From an uncultured Selenomonadaceae bacterium (lineage in GTDB: Bacteria > Bacillota > Negativicutes > Selenomonadales > Selenomonadaceae), in the NCBI GenBank assembly GCA_905235425.1, contig CAJOKY010000234.1, forward strand, positions 1 through 8,382: DNA of 8,382 bases. Direction: 5' to 3'. Under the pieces are notes generated by a model. It did no database searches, was not told where the DNA came from, and was given only the letters and a program-made list of their open reading frames with translations. Both the position numbers and the translations under genes were made by a program. This document shows, in pieces, positions 1 through 5,025 of this stretch (position 1 is its first letter; every line of letters starts with the position of its first letter).

Positions 1-988
1 ATCTTTCGTCGAGTCCCGCAAAATTGCCGCAACTTCGTACCAAAATTTTTTCTTCGCGTAATTTTTGAACTGCGAAATTTGCCGCCTCACGTGACTTTAG
101 CTTAATTAAAATGAAATTCACGGTAGGTGCGAAAACTTTTATATTCGGCAAAGATTTAAGTTTTTCGACAAAATATTTTTTTTCAGTATCAAGCCAAGAG
201 CGAGTGTCACGTAAAAATTTTTCGTCATACAATGCCGCGACGCCTGCCTTTTGTGCCAAGAAGTTCACATTCCATACGTCTTTTGAGAAATTTAATCTTG
301 CCGCCAAATTTTTTTCGACAACTGCAAAGCCTAAACGAAGACCGGGTATTGCAAAAATTTTTGTCAGAGATTGTACGACGGAAATTTTGGCGTTGACGAG
401 TTCCCGCGCAGATTCGGCAGGTATAAAATCTATAAATGATTCGTCCACCAAAATATTTACGGCGCTTGAAATTTTTTGCAATGCGTCAAGTGAAATGACG
501 TTGCCGGTAGGATTGTTGGGACGCCCTATTATCAGGCAGTCAAATTTTTCAGCCGTAACCTTCGCCAAAATTTTTTCCGCATCAAATTCAAAATTATCAT
601 CTTCGCGCAGAAAAAAATATTCTACATAAGCGCCATTTGCACGAGCCGCCTTTTCGTATTCAGAAAAACTCGGTACGGGGATTAAAATTTTTCGCGGCTT
701 TACGACGTTGCAATAAAGGTAAAAAAATTCCGCCGCACCGTTAAGCAACACCAAATTTTCTTTCGCCACGCCGTAACGATTAGCGACGGCGTTTTTTAAT
801 TCAGACGCCGCAGGATCGGGATAATGTACCACGCCGCCGATATTTTCAATAAGCGCATTTTTTACCGCGTCCGAAAGTCCCAGCGGATTTATGTTAGCGC
901 TGAAGTCATGTTCAAATGCAATTTGCCCTGCCGCGTCGTAAACAAGTCCGCCGTGCTGAAAATCCTGCAATATAAATTCACCACCCAT
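1..988 (-). CDS. cobD: L-threonine-O-3-phosphate decarboxylase (CobD-like), 3' end cut by window edge
   Basis: A continuous open frame of 329 codons runs from an ATG at 988 off the left edge without a stop, so it is the N-terminal part of a roughly 360-residue protein. It is a fold-type I PLP aminotransferase-like enzyme. Visible hallmarks are HGG at residues 12-14, a DFSANINPLG segment at 28-37, YPDP at 56-59, the NNPTG loop at 158-162, DES at 183-185, and the PLP lysine K210 in SLTKIFAIPGLRLGF. The early HGG plus DFSxNxNPLG plus YPDP combination is typical of CobD, which decarboxylates threonine phosphate to the aminopropanol phosphate arm of cobalamin. The start is supported by AAGGA six bases upstream. 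The gene follows ptsI after an intrinsic terminator, so it is probably transcribed separately. Histidinol-phosphate aminotransferase (HisC) is the main alternative; neighbouring cob/cbi genes would settle it but lie outside the window. Confidence 0.82.
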   Translation of the reverse strand, partial: MGGEFILQDFQHGGLVYDAAGQIAFEHDFSANINPLGLSDAVKNALIENIGGVVHYPDPAASELKNAVANRYGVAKENLVLLNGAAEFFYLYCNVVKPRKILIPVPSFSEYEKAARANGAYVEYFFLREDDNFEFDAEKILAKVTAEKFDCLIIGRPNNPTGNVISLDALQKISSAVNILVDESFIDFIPAESARELVNAKISVVQSLTKIFAIPGLRLGFAVVEKNLAARLNFSKDVWNVNFLAQKAGVAALYDEKFLRDTRSWLDTEKKYFVEKLKSLPNIKVFAPTVNFILIKLKSREAANFAVQKLREEKILVRSCGNFAGLDER

Positions 989-1028
989 GCAGAATCCTTT
1001 ACATTTTATAAAAATTCAATATTGCACC

Positions 1029-1062
1029 AAAAAAGCCTGCCGCTCGGTCGAACGACAGACTT
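1029..1062 (-). terminator. Intrinsic terminator downstream of ptsI
   Basis: On the minus strand AAGTCTGTCG pairs with CGGCAGGCTT (10 bp including two G-U pairs) around a 10-nt loop. A run of six T overlaps the stem foot and extends past it. It sits after the ptsI tail and 41 nt before the cobD-like start, so it most likely ends the ptsH-ptsI transcript. The opposite strand also carries a T run, so it could work in both directions, although no plus-strand gene enters it. Confidence 0.75.
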
Positions 1063-1099
1063 AATTTTTTATATAGGTGATTTAATTTTCAGCGATTGA

Positions 1100-1162
1100 T
1101 TAGCCGATAGTAGCCAAGTATTTTTTAATTTCGTCGCCGTCTTCCATTTCCATAACTTTATC
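1100..1162 (-). pseudogene. ptsI: Detached C-terminal tail of ptsI in the +1 frame
   Basis: Directly after the ptsI stop, the +1 frame reads DKVMEMEDGDEIKKYLATIG followed by TAA. The 20 residues resemble the last helix of Enzyme I: the DEI-KKYL part lines up with DEL-MTLV near the end of E. coli PtsI. There is no plausible independent start or ribosome binding site. It is best read as the authentic 3' end of ptsI, displaced by a small indel at about 1160-1164. Joining it to the main frame gives about 568 residues after a 1-nt correction, or about 573 if roughly 14 nt were lost, compared with 570-575 in the family. Confidence 0.75.
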
Positions 1163-2807
1163 ATTCAGTCAAGGTAATGTTACGAATGCGCTCTTTGACT
1201 TTCGGAATGGAAGGAGCACTCATGGAAAGTTCCTTAATGCCCATAGCCATAAGAAGGATAGCCGCGTTGGGATCGGACGCCATTTCGCCGCACATACCTG
1301 CCCATTTGCCTTCCGCGTTAGCTGATTCAATGGTACGCTTGATAAGACGCAGTACGGCGGGGTTGAAGTGGTTGTAAAGGTAGGAAATCTGCGCGTTGCC
1401 TCTGTCAACAGCCAACGTGTATTGTACAAGATCGTTAGTACCGATTGAGAAGAAGTCAACGTACTTTGCAAGGATAGGAGCCATGACTGCGGCGGCAGGA
1501 GTCTCAACCATTATGCCGACTTGAACATTGTCCGCATACTCTTTGCCTTCCTGTACCAACTCGCGCTTTGCCTCTTCGACAAATTCTTTAGCGTCGAGGA
1601 ATTCTTTGACATTGATAACCATCGGGAACATGATAGCGGCTTTACCGAATTTGCCTGCGCGCAGAATAGCTTTCAACTGCGGCATGAAAAGGTCGCGACG
1701 TTGCAAGCTGATACGAATTGCGCGATATCCCAAGAAGGGGTTTTCTTCTTCGCCGACTTGAATATAGGGCAGGGGTTTATCGCCGCCGATATCCATTGTA
1801 CGAATGACGCAAAGACCTTCGCCATGAGTTACGGTTGCACACTTTTCAACAGCCGCTTTGTATTCTTTGAACTGATCTTCTTCTTTCGGAATGTCCTGTT
1901 TGCCCATGAATACAAATTCGGAGCGGAAAAGTCCAACGCCGGTAGCGCCAAAGTTTTTGATAGCGGCATCGGCATCTGCAGGTGAACCGATATTGGCAAC
2001 GAGTTCAACTTCTGCGCCGTCTTGAGTTTTCGCGGGAAGTGTTTTAAGTTCTGCATAATGCGCCTTAAGTTCTTCCTGCTTTTTAATTTTTTCGTTGTAA
2101 GCGGTACGCTCGTCATCAGAAGGACGAATCAAAATTTCGCCGGTTTCGCCGTCCAAAATTGCCGGATCGCCGTTAGCCATTTGCTCAATGCCGTCACCGA
2201 CGCCTACAACGGTAGGAATAGCGCGGGTTTTCGCAATAATGACAGCGTGCGCGGTGGTTGAACCTGCACCGAGAATGACGCCTGCGATTTTATCGGTAGG
2301 CAGTCCCGCAATTACGGAAGGTTCAATTTCTTTACCTGCGACAATGACTTTGCCGACGATTTCAGGATCTTTAATGCCGAGCAAGAATTTTGCAATGCGT
2401 TTACCGACGTCACGCATATCGACGGCGCGTCCTCTGAAATATTCGTCTTCCATTGCCTCGAAAACCTGTGCATTTGTTTCATAAGCGTTGAGGACAGCCT
2501 TAGGCGCGTTGCCGGTAGCTTCGATTTCTTCTTCAACTTTTTCGCTTATCGCGGGGTCTTCGATTAAAAGGCGGTGTGCTTCAAGAATGCCGGCTTGCTC
2601 TTTAAGTCCTTTTGACGTGTAGTCGTCGATTGTAGCTTTGAGGTTTTCGGCAACTTTTACAAGCGCCTGTGCCGCTTTTTTCTTTTCCGCCGCTTTTGTA
2701 CCGGGTTGATAGTTTACAAGATAGCCGTCAAGGTTTTGACCTGCCAACAAAATAGTTCCGACTGCGACGCCGGAAATTACGCCCTTGCCTTTAATTTTGT
2801 CTGCCAT
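1161..2807 (-). CDS. ptsI: PTS Enzyme I (phosphoenolpyruvate-protein phosphotransferase), C-terminally frameshifted
   Basis: Cytoplasmic Enzyme I takes phosphate from PEP and passes it to HPr, starting the sugar phosphotransferase relay. The N-terminal half holds the phosphohistidine domain with H187 in STTAHAVI, a variant of the usual TSHTAI context. The C-terminal PEP-binding barrel shows R295 in GLFRSE, R336 in IRTMDIGGDKPLPY, the GTNDLVQYTLAVDRGN signature at 456-471, and C506 in AGMCGEMA, the expected proton donor. All catalytic residues are present. The 548-residue product is about 20-25 residues short: it stops at RNITLTE with TGA-TAA, while the missing end is encoded one frame away immediately downstream. 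The ATG is preceded by GAGAGG with 9-nt spacing. It follows ptsH by 89 nt, with a terminator hairpin in between. Identity is certain; whether the shortened enzyme is stable is not. Confidence 0.96.
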   Translation of the reverse strand: MADKIKGKGVISGVAVGTILLAGQNLDGYLVNYQPGTKAAEKKKAAQALVKVAENLKATIDDYTSKGLKEQAGILEAHRLLIEDPAISEKVEEEIEATGNAPKAVLNAYETNAQVFEAMEDEYFRGRAVDMRDVGKRIAKFLLGIKDPEIVGKVIVAGKEIEPSVIAGLPTDKIAGVILGAGSTTAHAVIIAKTRAIPTVVGVGDGIEQMANGDPAILDGETGEILIRPSDDERTAYNEKIKKQEELKAHYAELKTLPAKTQDGAEVELVANIGSPADADAAIKNFGATGVGLFRSEFVFMGKQDIPKEEDQFKEYKAAVEKCATVTHGEGLCVIRTMDIGGDKPLPYIQVGEEENPFLGYRAIRISLQRRDLFMPQLKAILRAGKFGKAAIMFPMVINVKEFLDAKEFVEEAKRELVQEGKEYADNVQVGIMVETPAAAVMAPILAKYVDFFSIGTNDLVQYTLAVDRGNAQISYLYNHFNPAVLRLIKRTIESANAEGKWAGMCGEMASDPNAAILLMAMGIKELSMSAPSIPKVKERIRNITLTE

Positions 2808-2834
2808 AAAAATATACCTCTCACTTTTTATATC

Positions 2835-2870
2835 AAAAAGGAGGCGGGAAGAACTTATCCTCCCTCCTCC
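2835..2870 (-). terminator. Intrinsic terminator or attenuator between ptsH and ptsI
   Basis: On the minus strand GGAGG, an A/G mismatch and GGGAGGA pair with TCTTCCC and CCTCC around the 5-nt loop TAAGT, followed at once by TTTTT. This GC-rich 12-pair stem is a good rho-independent terminator. Because ptsI starts 28 nt beyond it and has no obvious promoter of its own, partial readthrough would give more HPr than Enzyme I. That function is inference; the hairpin is visible. Confidence 0.7.
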
Positions 2871-2896
2871 CCGAAAAAATTGCGGCGTAATAAGGT

Positions 2897-3163
2897 TTAC
2901 TCTTCGCCAAACTTGTCGTCAACGAGTTTTTTCAAAGTTGCTACAGCGTCCGCTTCGTCCGGACCGTCTGCCGAAAGTGTAATTTCCGTGCCCTTCGTCA
3001 AGCCCATGCTCATGATCATGAGAATGCTCTTAGCGTCAACGGTTTTGCCCTTAGCCTTGATTTGAACTTTGGATTTGAACTTGGATGCAGTCTGCACGAA
3101 GACCGACGCGGGACGCGCATGAATACCGGTTTTGTTTTCGATTGTGGTTGTCGCTTCAGTCAT
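2897..3163 (-). CDS. ptsH: PTS phosphocarrier protein HPr
   Basis: An 88-residue HPr, the usual family length. It accepts phosphate from Enzyme I on H15 in KTGIHARPAS and passes it to sugar-specific EIIA domains. S46 in DAKSILMIMSMGL is the conserved site that HPr kinase/phosphorylase modifies in Firmicutes-type catabolite control, so that regulatory route is probably present, although no hprK is in the window. The C-terminal half has the usual ITLSADGPDEADAV pattern. The ATG at 3163 has AGGAG 10 nt upstream. It is the first gene of the ptsH-ptsI unit, with a probable promoter at 3326-3352 and a leader of about 155 nt. No anomalies in the coding sequence. Confidence 0.97.
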   Translation of the reverse strand: MTEATTTIENKTGIHARPASVFVQTASKFKSKVQIKAKGKTVDAKSILMIMSMGLTKGTEITLSADGPDEADAVATLKKLVDDKFGEE

Positions 3164-3198
3164 TAAAAACCAACTCCTGTCTTTTATAACACTTCATT

Positions 3199-3221
3199 AA
3201 AAACCGTTGCACTGGGCAACG
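3199..3221 (-). promoter_or_regulatory. Terminator-like hairpin in the ptsH leader
   Basis: The minus strand reads CGTTGC, loop CCAGT, GCAACG, then G and TTTTT, ending 35 nt before the ptsH ATG. The 6-bp stem is short for a terminator but has the right order of parts. It could be a weak attenuator in the ptsH leader or the end of a transcript entering from upstream. No competing antiterminator pairing or ligand-binding fold was recognised. Confidence 0.35.
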
Positions 3222-3325
3222 TTGACTTTCTTTTTTTCACTATTCGCCGTTACGTTTTAACTTCCTTCTTTTTCAGAAAAATTACACAAAAAATTTTTTG
3301 AAATTTTTAATTTCTTTCAGCGTCG

Positions 3326-3352
3326 ATATTAGAGACTGTTGGTAAATGTCAA
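3326..3352 (-). promoter_or_regulatory. Probable sigma-70-type promoter of ptsH-ptsI
   Basis: On the minus strand a perfect TTGACA (3347-3352) is followed after 15 nt by TAATAT (3326-3331). The spacing is two short of ideal, but this is the best promoter match in the gap before ptsH. Transcription would start near 3319 and leave a leader of about 155 nt. Just upstream lie the tandem repeats at 3391-3453, which could act as binding sites. Confidence 0.45.
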
Positions 3353-3390
3353 CTTTATAAAAAATTTTTAGTTTAAGTTTAGTGTAACTA

Positions 3391-3453
3391 CTTTCTTTAG
3401 CGTGATTTACTTTTTCTTTAGCGTGATTTACTTTTCTTTAGCGTAAAGAAAAG
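3391..3453. repeat. Tandem CTTT(T)CTTTAGCG repeats ending in a perfect palindrome
   Basis: Two near-identical units, CTTTCTTTAGCGTGATTTA (3391-3409) and its copy with two extra T (3410-3430), are followed by a third partial unit whose end turns back on itself. CTTTTCTTTA, loop GCG, TAAAGAAAAG (3431-3453) is a perfect 10-bp inverted repeat. The block lies about 40 nt upstream of the predicted ptsH -35 hexamer. It could be an operator-like region or the edge of a dispersed repeat; no following T run supports a terminator. Confidence 0.7.
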
Positions 3454-3599
3454 TAACAAAAGAAAACATGGCGCGGCTGTAGTTCGCTTACTTTTTCGTA
3501 ATTCCGGCTTTTACGTACGCACGAAGTTTAAAATAATTTCGGCGTTATCGTACGCAGCTCAAGGCACATCCGCGCCGTTCTATTTTTGATGAGTAGTTA
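3454..3599. repeat. Gene-free segment resembling a dispersed intergenic repeat
   Basis: This is the distal part of the 448-bp gene-free stretch 3164-3611. It begins with a TAACAAAAGAAAA motif that, joined to the preceding palindrome, resembles widespread bacterial intergenic repeats (resemblance from memory, not a search). GGCGCGG at 3470-3476 and CCGCGCC at 3571-3577 form a 7-bp inverted pair enclosing about 94 nt, inside which CGTACG occurs twice. A plus-strand frame is open from 3422 to a TGA at 3588-3590 (about 55 codons, basic start) but has no ATG, GTG or TTG start with a ribosome binding site. I do not call it a gene. Confidence 0.4.
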
Positions 3600-3611
3600 T
3601 ATTTTTGATGA
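3581..3611. repeat. Pair of 12-bp direct repeats next to the exoA stop
   Basis: TATTTTTGATGA occurs at 3581-3592 and again at 3600-3611, ending exactly beside the exoA stop codon. The two copies are separated by 7 nt. No function is evident; it may be the scar of a small duplication. Confidence 0.55.
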
Positions 3612-4364
3612 TTAAAAAATTTCCAGCGTAACGGGGCAATGATCACTGCCTAAAATTTGCGGCTCAATGGTTGCGGCAGAAATTTTTTCAGCAATTCTGT
3701 CTGACGCCAAAAAATAATCTATACGCCAGCCGATATTTCTTTCACGCGAATTTTGAAAGTTAGACCACCATGTATAAGCGTCCTTTTTATCAGGGTAAAG
3801 ATATCTGAAAGTATCGGTAAAACCGGAATTTAAAAGTTCGCTAAATTTACCGCGCTCATCATCAGTAAAGCCGGCGTTATGGCGATTCGACGCGGGATTA
3901 GTTAAATCTATTTCTTGATGAGCCACGTTTAAATCTCCGCAAATAATCACCGGCTTAACGGCGTCCAATTTTTCAAGGTACGCGCGAAAAGCATTTTCCC
4001 ACGTCATACGATAATCAAGCCGTTCAAGTTTTCTGCGGGAATTTGGCGTGTATACGTTGACGAAGTAAAAATCTGAAAAGCCGAGCGTAATGACGCGTCC
4101 CTCAGTATCGTGTTCAGCAATTCCAATGCCGTAATTCACCGAGCGCGGTTGTACGCGGGTAAAAATCGCCGTGCCGGAATAACCTTTCTTTTCAGCACTG
4201 TTCCAATACTGCGAATAGCCGTCAATATCCAAAATCGCTTGCCCTTCCAACATACGCGTTTCCTGCAGAGCAAAAATATCAGCGTCAAGAAATTTAAAAG
4301 ATTTTATAAAATTTTTTTTCAAACAAGCGCGAAGTCCGTTTACATTCCACGATACAAATTTCAC
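3612..4364 (-). CDS. exoA: Exodeoxyribonuclease III (AP endonuclease)
   Basis: A 250-residue member of the EEP (exonuclease/endonuclease/phosphatase) superfamily, normal length for ExoA/XthA. It cleaves DNA at abasic sites and degrades 3' ends during base excision repair. Conserved residues are all visible: N7 in SWNVNGLRA, E35 in LQETR, Y105 in VYTPNS, D144 and N146 in GDLNVAH, D216 in WRIDYFL, and the terminal D241-H242 in GSDHCPVTLE. The start is GTG, chosen because the protein begins with the canonical MKFVSWNVNG and because GGGAGG lies 7 nt upstream. It follows hicB by 43 nt and probably shares the upstream transcript. No terminator with a T run was found after it. Confidence 0.96.
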   Translation of the reverse strand: MKFVSWNVNGLRACLKKNFIKSFKFLDADIFALQETRMLEGQAILDIDGYSQYWNSAEKKGYSGTAIFTRVQPRSVNYGIGIAEHDTEGRVITLGFSDFYFVNVYTPNSRRKLERLDYRMTWENAFRAYLEKLDAVKPVIICGDLNVAHQEIDLTNPASNRHNAGFTDDERGKFSELLNSGFTDTFRYLYPDKKDAYTWWSNFQNSRERNIGWRIDYFLASDRIAEKISAATIEPQILGSDHCPVTLEIF

Positions 4365-4407
4365 GCCGTCACCTCCCGCCTTAAAATTTTTATCTCTTAA
4401 ATTAATT

Positions 4408-4710
4408 TTATGCCGCGCCGATTGCTGATTCAGTTTTGGCTAAAATTTTTTTATAAGCGTCCGTGTCAAATTTAATCCACGATACAAAAGCGCCGTCGTC
4501 TTCTATAACAATATCTTTCAAATTAGTAGGTGTAGGAATTTTTTCACCGTTATCCACAGCACTTGTTACGGCAAATCCTAAAAAATCTTCCGCCATTTCT
4601 AACGCTTCATACAAAGTTTCGCCTTGAGTGGCTCCGCAAAAGTCAGGAAACAGCACCGAAAAGCCGCCGAATTCTTCCGGCACTAAAATGCAAGGATATA
4701 CGCCTTTCAT
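4408..4710 (-). CDS. hicB: HicB-family antitoxin, short form without an obvious DNA-binding domain
   Basis: A 100-residue HicB antitoxin expected to bind and neutralise HicA. The first part has the degraded RNase H-like HicB fold: YPCILVPEEFGGFSVLFPDF, then TQGETLYEALEMAEDFLG. The middle matches Firmicutes HicB proteins up to FVSWIKFDTDAYKK. Many relatives then continue into a 30-40 residue DNA-binding (RHH/HTH-type) domain; here the protein ends after about ten further residues, and no such domain is visible in any downstream frame. The start is the ATG at 4710, which has GGAGGG 7 nt upstream; an upstream in-frame TTG at 4725 overlaps that ribosome binding site and is rejected. It lies 21 nt after hicA, the usual toxin-first order. 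Confidence 0.88.
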   Translation of the reverse strand: MKGVYPCILVPEEFGGFSVLFPDFCGATQGETLYEALEMAEDFLGFAVTSAVDNGEKIPTPTNLKDIVIEDDGAFVSWIKFDTDAYKKILAKTESAIGAA

Positions 4711-4731
4711 AACCAATCCCTCCAAATTAAA

Positions 4732-4920
4732 TTATTTGATACCGGCATCTTTTAAGATTTTTCTAAGTGTTGCGGGCTTAACCTCTTGCGAACTGTGGCG
4801 CGGTACATAAAAATTTCTATTGGTTAAAGGACTGTACCATTTATCGTGACTGGCACCGTGCTCCACAAAATAGCAACCATATTTTTTCAGCAGACGATAA
4901 AGCTCCGAGTACTTTGGCAT
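4732..4920 (-). CDS. hicA: HicA-family mRNA interferase toxin
   Basis: A 62-residue HicA toxin with a dsRBD-like fold. It should cleave mRNA when free of HicB. The catalytic histidine is H25 in HGASHDKWYSP, followed by the family's VPRHSSQEVKPATLRKILKDAGI end, so the toxin looks intact and full length. It begins 3 nt beyond the stop of the natural (frame-shifted) rfbB end, and no clear Shine-Dalgarno sequence precedes its ATG, which suggests translation was coupled to rfbB. The hicB gene follows after 21 nt with a strong ribosome binding site of its own, favouring antitoxin supply. Confidence 0.92.
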   Translation of the reverse strand: MPKYSELYRLLKKYGCYFVEHGASHDKWYSPLTNRNFYVPRHSSQEVKPATLRKILKDAGIK

Positions 4921-4923
4921 AAT

Positions 4924-5025
4924 TCATCTGTTGCCGTACATTTTGGCGTAGTAGTTTTGATATTCGCCGCTTATAATTTTTTCCCACCAATCGCGATTAT
5001 CAAGATACCATGCAACGGTTTTCTT
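4924..5025 (-). pseudogene. rfbB: Detached C-terminal tail of rfbB in the +1 frame
   Basis: In the frame one base away from rfbB the sequence reads KKTVAWYLDNRDWWEKI and on to YGNR-TGA at 4924-4926. This is the characteristic end of dTDP-glucose dehydratases (LKKTVxWYLDNxxWW). It has no convincing start of its own. Fusing it to the main frame after E304 with a restored G-L pair gives 338 residues, a normal RfbB length. Confidence 0.85.

Noticed and set aside
111..629. Plus-strand 172-codon open frame
   Set aside because: It lies entirely inside the minus-strand cobD-like gene, which has all aminotransferase motifs; the plus-strand product has none and looks low-complexity.
1160..1166. Programmed +1 frameshift at GAA-TGA-T in ptsI
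   Set aside because: A +1 slip at TGA resembles the prfB case, but there is no upstream Shine-Dalgarno-like stimulator, a TAA follows at once, and homology suggests a few residues are missing as well; a deletion or error is simpler.
3431..3453. Terminator for exoA at the perfect palindrome
   Set aside because: The stem is AT-rich, lies about 160 nt past the stop, and is not followed by a T run on the minus strand.
3422..3590. Small plus-strand gene encoding a basic ~55-residue peptide
   Set aside because: No start codon or ribosome binding site, and the DNA looks like an intergenic repeat with inverted arms.
4711..4725. Upstream TTG start for hicB
   Set aside because: It would place the GGAGGG ribosome binding site inside the coding sequence; the ATG at 4710 is correctly spaced from it.
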